A stretch of 64,000 nucleotides of DNA. Origin: Lantana camara. Its lineage: Eukaryota > Streptophyta > Magnoliopsida > Lamiales > Verbenaceae. Below the pieces are notes generated by a model. The model ran no database searches. It saw only the letters and a list, made by a program, of their open reading frames with translations, and was not told the origin of the DNA. Below, piece after piece: positions 41,389 through 53,488 of this stretch. The stretch is taken from assembly GCA_037501455.1 (NCBI GenBank), contig CM074863.1, positions 11,342,001 through 11,406,000 of the forward strand, in the 5' to 3' direction. Both the position numbers and the translations under genes were made by a program. Within the stretch, counting starts at the first letter, position 1. The number at the start of each line of letters is the position of its first letter.

Positions 41389-42037
41389 TAGGGCTGTCAA
41401 CGGGTCGGATTCGGATCGGATCAGGAGATTCCGGATCTGAATTCGATAAGACAATCCGATAATCGGATTCGGATCCGAACCCGAGTCCTATAGGATTCAT
41501 ATTCATTTATTTTGAATCTATGCATAATCGGGTCGGATCAGATCCGATAAAAGATCCGACCCAATTAATAATAAAATTTAATATCTTAAATAATAAATTT
41601 AATATAAAATAATAAATATAATTAGATAATATTTAATAAACAATTGTTATTTAATAGATTATTTGATGATTTTGTTAAGTAAATGTTGATATTTACTTAA
41701 GATAGGTTAATTTAAACTTATTAATAAAGAAAAAATATAGTTTTAGGGTAAACAATTCAAAATTTGTTATTATTTAAAGTGATAAATATGTAAAAATTTT
41801 AATTTTAATCATTTTACTTAGTATTATGTACTAGTAAATAATTTATTTAATTAAATATTATATATATAATCGGATTCGGATTCTTAACGGATCGGATTCC
41901 TTAATTCCATATTCGATCCATTTATTTCAAATTTCGAATATTTATAATCAGATATTATCCATCAGACCTTTTTTTCGGACGAATATACTAAAATTCGGAT
42001 CGAATTCGGATTAAAATCCGATCCATTGACAGCCCTA
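41389..42037. mobile_element. 649-bp non-autonomous hAT element (MITE)
   Basis: Terminal inverted repeats start TAGGGCTGTCAA at both ends and extend to 22 bases with two mismatches. They are flanked by the exact 8-bp duplication GAATTAAG (41381-41388 and 42038-42045). Subterminal zones are rich in CGGATCGGAT and ATCCGA motifs and the centre is AT-rich. There is no coding capacity. Confidence 0.95.
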
Positions 42038-42045
42038 GAATTAAG

Positions 42046-42731
42046 CTCTAAAATTTTCTTTATTACTTTTTCCTTCAAAGTTCAAAAAGCGAAATTTTCT
42101 ATTAGATAGGTATAACGGTAACAGCTAACTACACCACTACCTTGTTTTTAAAATATTTTTTACTTTTTCAACCAAAAAAAAAAAAAAAAAAGTTTTTACT
42201 TTAAAACAGTAAAACAATCACGTATATATATATGGTCAATTATCTGAAAATCTTTGATATACTAAACGTGCGAGGTAAATCTTTTGTTTCAAAAACTAGC
42301 ATAAAAACACTCTAAATTTTATAAAAGTATACATAAAAATCTTGACTCGTTTTTTTTGTATTAGAGAGCAAAAACAACATTTTCAATATAAAATTACTGT
42401 TATACCCCTCTTACGTTAAAATAAGCAAAAAATTGAATAGAACTCTTATAAAATGAAAATTTTAAGTATAAAAAGAAATTTTGTAATAACTTTAGAATTT
42501 AATTAAAAAATAATACTTTTCTTTAATAATAAACACTATGTATAAATTACATCAAATAGGAGTTATAACTTATAATAATAGACTAATTACTTGATGAAAA
42601 AATGAGATTAAATATATAGAAGATGAAATAAACTATTTAGATATAGATGGTTATTACACAAATATATCTTATAATGATACAGACTGGTATTATTCTTCTC
42701 CTTAAAATGAGAATACTAAATAAACTCCAGC
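42046..42731. other. AT-rich intergenic sequence
   Basis: Contains a poly(A) run at about 42173-42191. No gene seen. Confidence 0.5.
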
Positions 42732-42736
42732 GAACT

Positions 42737-45700
42737 TGTAGCGCCTCCCCAGCACTACAACCCCACACCGTAATACTCCCTGAGTGGAGGTTAGACCCAA
42801 CACTCAGGAAATACTACGGCGAACGGTCAGGATAATATATGAATGAAGTATATGTCACAGTGCAGCGGAAGATTAAGAGATTCAACTTTATCAATGAACG
42901 GGGAGGATAACGTACAATGAGCAAGGATTATCATTATTCAGCAAAGTAGTTCGCAAAAGAGTACAACAGGTTGACATGCAAGGACAAAGTATGAGATAGT
43001 TTGTTTCTACAGAGAGTAGGCTCAAGACAGTGTACTCTTAGGATCGGATCCCACCTATGGTTGTAATGCTTCAAGATACCTCTAGTTGTCGTTCATTAAT
43101 TCCTGAAATCATGCATTTTAAAATAGGCGAGAGGGTTAGTCAAAGTGACTAAGTGAAGGGGGTATAGTAGTTTATAGATACATGTATATGTATATATATT
43201 TTATATGATCTTGATCTAAAATAATAGCAACAGGGTATAGCAAATAGGAAACGGTTCATAATAATTGTTAAAATAGGGATAGGGGTACTTGGGAATCTTT
43301 GTAGAAATATGAACCGTCTGTAACAAGAACTTTAATGCCCGCAAGCTAGGTCTCTCCATCCTTAACTCCTTAAATCATGATAAAATAGTAACGGCGTTGA
43401 TCAAGACACCGATACTTCAATATAACCAAGAACAATATTAACCCCGCTACTCCTTGATGTCAATAGGGAATCAAACCCTAGAGACCACGAACACGATGCG
43501 GGAGGCAACTATCTCTCCCTCATCCCTTGGCGTGGAGTAACTAACCTCCAGTTAAACCACTACCAAGAGGTGGTGGCAGTCCGCAGCACCAACAATACCC
43601 TCGGCCCGATACCTTCCGGGTAATTGCTAGCTACGGATACAGCCGGGGCCCATGACATGAATCAAGAACAATATTTTGCTTGCATAACCCGGAATCAATG
43701 TTTTGATAAAGTGGACTTGAAATATATAATATTCTAGTAAAATGTTGATTCCGGCATGAAAGTATTTTTCCCTTAAGAAGGATAGTGTAGTAAAGTAATA
43801 TGTATATAGGATAATAAATCAAAATAGTAGGTAGGCTTGAAAATCGTTTTTATATAGATACGTATGTATAGGCATGATTCCAGTTGAAAACATTTTAACC
43901 CTCACCTATACCGGTAGTCAGACATTGTAGTGTGGATTCCAGTGCGCCTGAAAGTATTAACTACTATAGGCTTAGAACTAGGTTCCTTATTTTAGTCAAA
44001 TAAGCACATGAGGTACATAATATTCTAATCAAATAATCACATAAGGTGCACATTTTGTAGCACGTTAAAGAATTCCCGGTAAATCATAATTTTAACCGTT
44101 TAGGGGAAATTAAGTAATTAATCAGGTTTCATGAGTCCTTTAACCACTTAAATATTTATTAATCACATTATAATCCTAATTATAACATTAGAAATGAAAT
44201 TTAGAATTTAATTTGACAATGTAGGTTATATTTTGAAAATAATTCACAATTTACCGATTTTTGGAAATTTCGGATAAAATCTTTATTTAAAAATTCCAAA
44301 ACTAATTTTATAATTATTTTAATAATATTTTTGAAATATTCAGCCTATGGGTTGACCAAAAAGTCAAAATTACTATTTAAAACATTTACTATTCAATTTC
44401 TTATGAATTAAACATTTTATAACACAAAATCGAACACACACACTCACACACTATTCACACACCTCACACACACACACACATGTCCAAGAACACTAAGAAC
44501 ATGTTCTTATGTCTATTTGAATATTCAAAGAGGGTATGTAACACACTTGATCATATTCATATTTATAACATAGAATTTGAAGCATAATATAGCAAAATAT
44601 ACTAATTCTCTATCAAAAATAATTCTAAATAAATTATTCTTGACATGAATTTAATCAAACAAGATCGTGACTACTTAAACATATGAATATATAATATACT
44701 ATATCATATCATAATTCATGCATTTAACTAAATAAAATTCACGTATATTATCATATTTTCTAAACTAGCATAAATAACATATATTTCATAAAATAAATTC
44801 CTAAAGCATGATTTAATTAAATCTAAGCATGCTATAATTCATAATATATTAAGAACATAATATAAAGCATGAAATAATAAAAGAAAATCACACCTTATGT
44901 ATAGAGAGAAGGAGTGGCCGAAAATGGAGAGAAATGAGAGGATTTTTGTGTGTTCTTGGAAATGATCTTGGAGGGGTATTTATACTTGGGATATAGGGGC
45001 TTATGTTGCAATTTCTAAAAGTTTAAGGGAGATGTGGATGCTTCATAACCTAAACAAATGCTTGGTAGCTATGTAGGTAATGTGGTTGTCTTACATTTTA
45101 AACAAATGCTTGGAAGTTATATAAGAAATGTGGGTGAATTACATTCATTTATTTAAACTTTCTAGAAGGCCTATGTTGTCATGGATGATGTCATGTTGAA
45201 TAAAAATAAATATAAAATGATATAAAATTTATTCAAGAGTCGAGAGGTGAAAACTTGAAGTAGTAAATTAATGAAAGAACGAGTGAAAAATAAGCTTCGT
45301 TATGATTATAAATGGGGAATATTTAGAGTTTTCGTTTATAAATTATGAACTTTAAAGATGATGAAAATCATGATAAAATTATATAAACGAAGCTATGATA
45401 AAGTTTAAAGGTTGTAAAAGTTATCACAGTTTAGGGAAAAATTTAAGAAACGTTTTAAGAAAAATTTTGAATATTGAATGAAAGCTAATTGTTTAAAATA
45501 AAATGACAATTTTTAAAAAGGAAAATATTTATAAAATATGCTATGATTGGAATCAAGTTTTGGTAAATGCATGAAAATTCACAAAATAATTCAAGGATCG
45601 TTTTGACTATAATATTAAATAGGGAAAACGTTGAAATTCGGAATTTCAAAATATAGGATTTAAGTAGGGTTTTTGGCCGGTTTTGGTTACTACGGAAGTT

Positions 45701-45875
45701 ATAATGAGAATTAGGGTTCGGGAATGATACCATAATCATAAAATTTTACAACGATTCATTTGTACCTAATATTGGATAGGTAAAGGTGGCTTGGAAAATT
45801 TCTACGTTTAGGAATGAATAGTGATTACGGACTTTAGAAGGAATTCTTCTTGGCCCCGAAATCCGGGATGTTACA
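42737..45875 (-). mobile_element. Solo LTR, 3,139 bp
   Basis: On the minus strand it begins TGTAACATCCCGGATTTCGG and ends GGGAGGCGCTACA. It is flanked by the exact 5-bp duplication GAACT (42732-42736 and 45876-45880). There is no primer-binding site, internal region or partner LTR, so unequal recombination between two LTRs probably removed the rest. The ends resemble those of the minimal element at 30662, but the sequences are otherwise different families. A (CA)n-rich patch lies near 44437-44480. The short frames are not genes. Confidence 0.9.
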
Positions 45876-45880
45876 GAACT

Positions 45881-46344
45881 AGATCTTATAATTATAATGA
45901 AGAAATGCTAAAATGGTATCTTAATATGTAAAGAAATAAGAATGGATTATATTCAAATTCCCTTTGAGTACTAACTGCTATTTGAGAGAATGGATTAAGA
46001 ATATAAATAAAATAATAAAATTAGAAACTAAAATAGACAAGTTAAGAGATGATATTATAAATTCAAAAGATCATGAATTTTGTAATAAAAATAAAAAATG
46101 AAATAAAGAAGTTAAAAGATTTACTTAAAAAGGAAAAGAAAAAAAATTAATTAAATAGAACAAACGCGGGTAAAAGATGGTACAGATATGAATCTTCTGT
46201 CTATAAATTAAGTCTATAATTAATTATGTTAATAGAATCAAAGAAGAAATCTTCAAAATTTCTATAATTAAATAGAATTAGTATGAAATATCTTGAAAAT
46301 ATAGGAAAAAAAATAAAAGATCTAAAGTTAAAATATTAAAAAGA
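45881..46344. other. AT-rich intergenic sequence
   Basis: No feature recognised before the LINE fragment. Confidence 0.5.
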
Positions 46345-46602
46345 AGGGAATATTGTCTTTGATATCCTTTGTCTTTTGTCCCTTGTTCCCTCCTTCTCCG
46401 TCTCTTGCATTCGAAGGACAGGTAACTCGGTCGCCCATTGGCTCGCTCGCAATGCTGTCTCCTTCCTCGAGGGGGTGGATAACCTACCTGCTGCTGCGTC
46501 GGACCTCATCTCTGCTGACTTTGCTGCTTGAGTTGTTCTGTTCTTTGCTTCTTGTTGTTTCTTTATGTTTGCTTGGCGCCGCGCCCCTGTAGTAAAAAAA
46601 AA
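46345..46602 (+). mobile_element. 5'-truncated LINE (non-LTR retrotransposon) 3' fragment
   Basis: In the frame running through 46405 the translation contains FSVSCIRRTGNSVAHWLARN, then FLEGVDNLPAAASDLISADF before a stop near 46533. This matches the end of the RNase H domain found at the C-terminus of plant L1-type LINE polyproteins. About 60 bases of 3' tail and a poly(A) run (about 46593-46602) follow. Only the last 60-odd codons remain, as expected for 5' truncation during insertion. Confidence 0.72.
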
Positions 46603-46796
46603 AGGAGGACAAACATTTCAGAGAATAATACCTGAGAAGCATCGATGTGGGATTCGATCAGTGTAAGCTTTACAATCTCGTCCCCTCCAACTTCAGCAAC
46701 GGCGGTGTCATTCTTTTAATCAGTCAAATCCAATCCAGCAAGATTTGACAAGAAAAATAAAAATAAAAATAAAACGAAAAATAGATCATGCTAAGT

Positions 46797-46996
46797 TCAT
46801 GATTCGATACCATTACTGTCATGAGTCCCACAACGAATACAGCCATTGCGGTCTTCCTTGATTTCAAAATCCAAGCAATGATGGCAAAAATTGGATAATT
46901 ACACGGATGACAAAGCACAAAAACCTCACCACAAGAATTTAATCCCACTTGTTTGTCACCACAAGTGTTGCAAGCAGGAAGCTCACATTCCATCAT
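46797..46996 (-). pseudogene. Cellulose synthase (secondary-wall CESA type) zinc-finger fragment
   Basis: The minus-strand translation starts MMECELPACNTCGDKQVGLN and continues GEVFVLCHPCNYPI, closely matching the N-terminal RING-type zinc finger of secondary-wall cellulose synthases such as CESA8/IRX1 or CESA4. After CNYPIF the reading frame is lost. In the next frame the remaining part (CLDFEIKE, then CIRCGT) continues the same finger, so a frameshift sits near 46875. No variable region, glycosyltransferase or membrane domain follows. One finger Cys is also replaced. This is a gene fragment, not a functional CESA. It was probably transduplicated or left by deletion. Confidence 0.78.
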
Positions 46997-47083
46997 CCTT
47001 ACTTTCCCCCTTTAGCCTCAGGCCCTTTTTCCTCTTAAGGCCTTAGACAACATCGGTAGGCCGCTACATAGGTATTAGTGTTG
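46997..47083. other. Short spacer upstream of the CESA fragment
   Basis: No feature. It joins the CESA fragment to the first segment of the duplicated region that follows. Confidence 0.3.
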
Positions 47084-48170
47084 CAGCAAGAAACAAATAT
47101 GGGAGTACAATCCAAGTAGAGATACAACAAAATCGTAGCCGTGTTAATATTCAAGAATCAAGGGCATAACCTTCACGAACTTTGGATATGTCGCAAACAA
47201 TTTAGTTTCCTGAATCCAACGAAGTCGTGCACAGCCAATTCGCCTGACATGGGGCAAGAATATATCCCATGATTCCAATCCAGGAAAATTGTACAATGTA
47301 AAAACAGTAAAGGTGCTCAAAAACAAAACAACATGTTACTAACCTTTCTGCTCAGACACATGTTGGAACATAGAACATCACCACCGTTGCTGCTCCGAGC
47401 AAGCATCATAAGCCATCGACCAATCCCACATGGATGATGTATAGCAGAAGACGTACCTGATTTGTTTCATCCTGGGTATAACTGAAGATTTCTAATTGTG
47501 CTTCCACCAATCTGTCCAACTCCAACATATTGAATGTTGCTCTGTTACTGTTAGTATCGACAGTGAATGCACACACATCATTTAATTTGCATTAGTTACT
47601 TTAATATATATTAGCTTCAATTGTAGAGAAAACAAAATTACGTGGTTTCAGAAACAAGGGTGGTGGAATAATAGAATACAATTTTATATCATATATCTAA
47701 ATGTTATCAACTCAAAGCATTTACCTAGTTTCATCGATCTACTTTCCTTGACAAACAAATGCTGTATTTTATCCTTCAAGAAGCCAATCTTCTGCAAGAA
47801 ATAAAACCACAGCACTGTCAGAAAATAAAAGATACAACCAAGATATATTTAAGCTCAAACAAGGGAATAAAGCAAGAAACAAATATGGGAGTACAATCCA
47901 AATAGAGATATAACAAAATTGTCGCCGTGTTAATCTCAAAAACTTTTCATGACTTTGGATGTGCCAATTCACATGAGATGGGGCAAGAACATATCCTATG
48001 ATTACAACCACAAGAGTATTGTACTGACGGAAAAACAACAAAGGTGCTCAAGACAACAAGTTACAAACCTTTCTGCTAAGACAAATGTTCAAACATAGAA
48101 CACCACCACCTTTGCTACTCCGTGTAGCAACAAAAGCTTTTGAACAATCCCACCACCTTCACTGATTTAT
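47084..48170. repeat. Imperfect direct duplication of about 300 bp, unit starts 47084 and 47873
   Basis: AGCAAGAAACAAATATGGGA begins both segments. Further shared landmarks are CCGTGTTAAT, ATGGGGCAAGAA, AAAGGTGCTCAA and AACCTTTCTGCT. The second copy lacks a middle part. The DNA between (47430-47870) contains a minus-strand exon-like frame beginning MLELDRLVEAQLEIFSY (about 47538) that ends at a GT donor near 47459, with no recognised family. Minus-strand DNA at 46638-46720 has a similar exon-like end (IVKLTLIESHIDASQ). These look like relics of a spliced gene that I cannot identify. Confidence 0.55.
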
Positions 48171-49729
48171 CATTTGCTCCAGATATGATAAACTTTCCCT
48201 TCTCTTGAGACATATTTAAGAAAACAATTTCCTCCGAACATGATAAACTTTCCCTACTTTTGAAACAATTAAAGAACCCTAATTCAGAAGTAATTTACGT
48301 ACTGCCATATTTAAAACACATGCAATAATATCTTTAACAATATTATATTTATTTTGATAATTAATTAGGTGCTTTAATTAGAATATATACAGTATCTTTA
48401 ACAAGGGCTAATGCCATATATATTTTACATAATTAATTAACTAGGGAAATTAGAACAATAATACCCTTTAACAATTACTATTACTTAATATCTTTTTGTA
48501 TAATTAATTAACTGCCTTTATCAGCATTATTAACTTATATAATTGTTTGATTTTTCAAACTTTAAAATCTACCAAAGATTTACTTGATCAATTAAGCAAA
48601 GCGGGGACAACGAACAAATAATTTATGTTTTGAAGGAAAATTACAATAGAAAATATACCCAGTCGATATAATATAAGAAAAATCAAATAATAGAAAAAAA
48701 TAATGAAGCTATTAGTTGGTATGAAAAATAAAGTAACAAAAATAAATATTTATCATCAACATGAAGATACACTGTATATATACAACATATTAAAATATCT
48801 TGTTTATAAAAGTTAACGACTTAATTAGAAAGATAAACAAACTTAAGAACTTAGATTAAAAAAAATCAAAATAAACGAACTATAAGGATAAAATTGTCAT
48901 TTTTTAATAAAAAGACAATAAAATTCGTACTAACCACCCATATAGCACAAATGCTAGTTATAAGGTTTTGTCATTTGTGTATAACTTTTTTAAAATATAA
49001 GGTTTTTCTATATGATTTTCCAATATATAAGGTTTTTTTTTTTTTACCTATTTCATGTAACACATAGTTATTGGTGAATATAATTCTCTCTCCCTCTATA
49101 TATATATATAGCAATAAAGGTACACCCCAGATCACATCTGCAATACGGTATTGATAATAATTTCAAAAGACTGTTGGTGTTAAGGTGTAAAGAACATCAT
49201 CTACAAATACAATTCGTATCCACAAATCTTCATACTTAAACAATAGTTTCGACTTTCCAACCCAAAAAGGGCAGCAGATACCTTATGGCTTATGCATATG
49301 GAAGGACGGAATCGGGATTTTGGAAAGGATCGAAAAGGAAGGTGATGAAATTGCACGAAAGTTTTAAATTCTGTACATAAAAATAATGGATTAAAAAACA
49401 ACCAAATGAATTCAAGGGCCACAAAATTTAAGGGGTGCGTTGCTCCCTCCAGCCCCCTTTGTCCCCGTCACTGAGCTTTGGATACAAAAGTTGCGATTCT
49501 GCATATAATTCAGTAAGAATTACAAATTCGTTACAATAACGACGAACATATTCAACTAATTCCTAAACTTGTTAGATTCCACACACATTATGTGCAAAAA
49601 TGCTGCACGGCACAGTGTGATGCGCATGTTTTTCTGATGAACTCTCCAATTTGACAATGCAGCTCAAGATTGATCTACTCCGACTGTAAATTCAGCCCAT
49701 GTATAAATTGAGGTAGTATCGCGATGCTC
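48171..49729. other. AT-rich intergenic sequence
   Basis: No supported gene. A (TA)n patch occurs near 49098-49110. The region up to 49729 includes the 3' flank of the minus-strand PsaN-like gene. Confidence 0.5.
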
Positions 49730-50973
49730 TCATTCGACTCCAGCCTTTTGCTTCAGCATTGCAATAAATTTATCTCTGTCGTCTGGGGACATGCCATCGG
49801 TTGAACAATCTCCAACTCCCCACTCAGCTCCACGAATGCAGTATTTGTCAAGAATTTCTTGTTTGTTTCTAAATTATAGCGAACCATATGTAATCAGCTA
49901 CTTGGATGCAGAATCTTGGCTAATCTTTCATAGTATTCTTCTAAGGAAAAATTACACCAACATACCTCGAGGTCTGACATATTACACAAACTTCCCTTAA
50001 GGTTTGAGAAATTACAAACACTTCACTGACACCACCTAATATTTCGCTAACACATGCTCTTAGATTCATGAGTTTTAAAAAAATATTGACTAGTTCCATG
50101 AGTTACGTAGGATATTCATAGAAAATTATAGATGAGGTCGTCAAAATTCAATGATTCAATTCAAATGTGCTATAAATTCTTTGGCAGGGGACGTTTCTGT
50201 AAATTCTCAAATCACAGGGTAAGTTTGTGTAATTAGGGCAAACCTCATGTCGTGTCCTCTTTTAATGATGTTGAGATAAGATGAATTGAGAGAACTTACT
50301 TTAGCTTGTTCTGTTGAGTACGCTCCAGCAGCTTCTTGAGGATGGGAGACTCTTTGAATCTTGCATCATTTTCCGCATATTTTTTCTGATTTTCCTCTGA
50401 GATAGACAAAGTATTGGGCAATTAACTCAGGATCAAACGAATGCAGTTCAACTTGTTCTGAAATCTGAATTGTTATCACAAAACTTACCATTGAAACGCT
50501 TGAGGAAATCAATCTGAGGCAACTCGGGCCCGGGAACTGATTCTATTCCGGTGAAGCCCGAAAGAATTCCAGCTTGGGCTGCAAAATTAATGGGACATTT
50601 CCAGTAATTACACAAGAAAAATTTACATATTCAGAACCAATCAAGCACTATCTGCAACTCTAAAACAGTACCCCATATCATAAAACGCGGAAACAAAGCA
50701 AGGAAACGACGATAAACCACCTGGGTTAGACCCGAAAACAAGAGCGATGGATGCAGCCATTGGAATGACAGATTTCTGAAACATAATCTGTAAAATGGCT
50801 GGCGATGACGATGGAAATTCTTGGCCAGTTTTGTTGGGTTTGCAGCACGGGCCGAGCTTGCCTTTGCACGAGACAACTGGTGGGAATTTTTGCTGAGAAT
50901 TCGGGCTTTGATTTCTGGAAAGAGTTGCCGATAAAGGACTGACAAGAGAAGCGTTTAACAGAGTGTAAACCAT
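49730..50973 (-). CDS. Chloroplast thylakoid protein, PsaN-like
   Basis: Four exons on the minus strand: 50973-50721, 50578-50489, 50396-50300 and 49868-49730, all GT-AG, giving 192 residues. Residues 1-50 are Ser-rich with basic residues, a plastid transit peptide. A hydrophobic segment at about residues 67-83 (MFQKSVIPMAASIALVFG) ahead of AQAG suggests a second, thylakoid-targeting signal with cleavage near the Ala. The mature part includes FLKRFNEENQKKYAENDARF, then KLLERTQQNK and KYCIRGAEWGVGDC. It resembles, from memory, the Arabidopsis protein annotated as photosystem I subunit N-related (At1g49975). Classical PsaN is a luminal PSI subunit near plastocyanin docking. Whether this relative is in PSI is unproven. 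The third intron holds a MITE-like family B copy. Confidence 0.8.
49945..50255. mobile_element. MITE-like family B, copy 1 (in the PsaN-like gene intron)
   Basis: Inverted terminal segments of about 40 bp: the left has ATTACACCAACATACCTCGA and ATTACACAAACTTCCCT; the right, read inversely, has ATGAGGTTTGCCC and ATTACACAAACTTACCCT. There is no coding capacity. A second copy is at about 58803-59095 in another gene's intron. Confidence 0.6.
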
Positions 50974-51248
50974 GGTTTCTGGCGTGGAGAATTGCAGGAG
51001 GACGGTGCTTGAGGGAAGTGATAAGAGAGATGGAGTCGAGGAAAAAAACCAACGGTCGTCGATGTGTTTTGTCATTTCACATTTGTGTATCATTTTACTT
51101 TGTAATGGTAAAGGATAATTAGTATTTACAAATAAATAAATGCTTGTTGACATTTCGAATTTTATTTGGGTTATAAAACTGAATAATAATTGTAGGAAAT
51201 TGGGACACGTTAAAGAGATATTATTATTTTTAATTCTCGAAATTTAGC
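50974..51248. other. Upstream region of the PsaN-like gene
   Basis: The promoter and 5' leader of the minus-strand gene should be here. No clear TATA box can be singled out. Confidence 0.4.
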
Positions 51249-51541
51249 GGGTAATGTTGGATAAATCTCCATTTGGGCATTATATTTTTACTTAACTTCC
51301 TAATTGGGCATCATATTTTTACTTAACTCCATACGTGTAGTATAAATATGATATAATGTAGTATTTATATCCTATTATGTTGTATAATTTTTCTTAACTC
51401 TCAGAATATATTATATAAATTTCACATAATGTAGTACTAAAATATTCTAATACAGTTTTTATATCCTATTATGTAGTATAAATATACAGGGAGTTAAGTA
51501 AAAATCTCCAAACTAATGAGGAGTTTTTTGAAATTGTCCGA
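51249..51541 (+). mobile_element. MITE-like family A, copy 3
   Basis: Begins GGGTAATGTTGGATAAATCT and ends GAGGAGTTTTTTGAAATTGT. The interior has TATATCCTATTATGTTGTAT and CATAATGTAGTACTAAAA, as in the copies at 21994 and 26901. Confidence 0.65.
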
Positions 51542-53488
51542 AATTTAATTGAAAAATAAATAAAAGGGAAATTCTCAAGGGTTTGATCCGATCAAAATAC
51601 ATTATTTATAATATATTATTTACTCGTTTATTTATTTGTTTTTTTGTTTCTATAGTCTATTTCCATTATTAAAGTTGGGAATTTACTTGTTTATTTATTT
51701 ATTTTTTTGATTTTATAGTCCATTTCTACTGTTCGAGTTGGGACGAATCACTAGGGGTATAAAAGCTCTTCTTACTAATGGTAGCTGCATTTCTAGGGAC
51801 TCGAATTCGATTCATCTAGTTAAGGTAACATAGCGTCGAATCAATAAATTACACCATTCGATGATTTTATTTATTTATTTATATTTTGATAGAAAATTAG
51901 TCTTTATCCAACTAAATAAAACTCTCGCAATCTTACTAATATAGGAGCTCGATAATTGAAGATACACTAAAAGAGGCCAACAATTCAAAATAATATGATT
52001 AAGAGAGTGATTATTTAACTCGTAGACTTAGATATAAGATGGCACTATTTGTCCTACAAAATACTGCTATCCTTCAAATTTGAGTGAATAATATTTTTTT
52101 CAAATTTTCTATTATTATAAATAAATAGGAGGTTTTCTCCTATTCCAAAATCCAAGTAGTTCTTAAGCTCTAGGTTACGAAACATATCCGAATAATTAAT
52201 TCCTATCATTAATAAACACATGTTAGAACTTAATATACATATTCTTACATCTATAATTTTTCAAAATGATGATGTTTCTTCCACAATGTTTGTTACATTT
52301 AACGCATAAAAGGGTTACACAAGAGTTACAAGTTACAACACATAATTTGCTAAAACATATAGACCAAAATAATCTATTATTTTTCAATTTGAAAATGAAT
52401 ATTCTTCTCATATAATAGTTTTTATAAAATTGATCAATCCTAACTTTTATAACCTACAAATTATATTTATTTTTTTTATTTATATCCCATTTAACTGGAC
52501 GGCGGGCACGTAAAATGCTACTACAATTAAATTTTTTTTTTTTTTTTTTTGAAACTCCTTAATTTTTCGAACGCTTAATTTTTTAGAGAATTAAATAAAC
52601 TCCTTTGCCCTTTGGTCTACAAATTATATTATTATGATAAAATTGGAAACATGTGAAGTTATGGAAGGGCAATTTCGGTAACAAGCGTCAAAACTCTTAA
52701 TAAAAAATGTCAATTCTTTAAATAAACAATTAATATCACAAATAAAAGAATTAAAATCAGAAATTCCACCGCATACCATCGATCCTCTGGCCAACCTTCA
52801 GCAGTTCAGCTTATCGCGTTTCTATCATTGAATCTTGTCTCTCTCCCCAATTCGTTTCTCTGCTCGCAAATCTCAATCCCAGGGTATTTCGCATTCAATT
52901 CTGTGTTTACTAATATTCTTGTATGAGTCCGCATGAGGAAATTTGGATAGAATGCTTGAATTTTGGTTAGTTTGATTTGTATTCAAGTTCGGATATGTTG
53001 GAGTTGGTTTTTCCAACCCGATATGTCTACTATGTGCAGATTGAGTCAATTTTCTATTTAATTTGTATGTTAATTAGAGAATTTTGGATTTTAATGGATG
53101 AGCTTTGGAAGCCAGTGATTTGTTTTTCGTTTTTCTTCAAGTGATTTGCTTGAACTTCAATTTAATAGAATCGTTTGAATTGGTTGGTTGAAGCTCTTTC
53201 AATCCACCCTCTGAGAATGCAGTGATTTTGTGGATTGAAAGAGTTAGTACAGCTAATTACAGAGTTTGACATTCAACGGGACTAATGTTTTGCAATTGAA
53301 TTTCCTTTCGCTAGGGCCCAGGAGATTGTAGTTTGTTGATTGTCAGACCATTGGGTGGCATTGCTGCAATTGAGGTTTTCAGGATTTCAGCATATTGCAT
53401 CAGATTTGTGTGATACCCTCGTGAAGAAGGTGTATTTGATGTTGACTGGGGAATAAAGGAGGTGAAGATTTGATAGTGGGTGGTAAAT
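51542..53488. other. Intergenic region and 5' untranslated part of the macro/CRAL-TRIO gene
   Basis: AT-rich DNA to about 52780. From about 52790 there is a probable 5' untranslated exon (pyrimidine-rich, ending near CAATCCCAGG at 52884), followed by a possible leader intron to an acceptor TTTCGCTAG near 53315. This is inferred from splice-like signals only. Confidence 0.4.

Noticed and set aside
43631..45739. Frames in the solo LTR
   Set aside because: No similarity to any protein. They are AT-rich chance frames inside an LTR with defined ends.
46353..46592. 79-residue hydrophobic protein
   Set aside because: The neighbouring frame carries LINE RNase H similarity, so this frame is a shadow.
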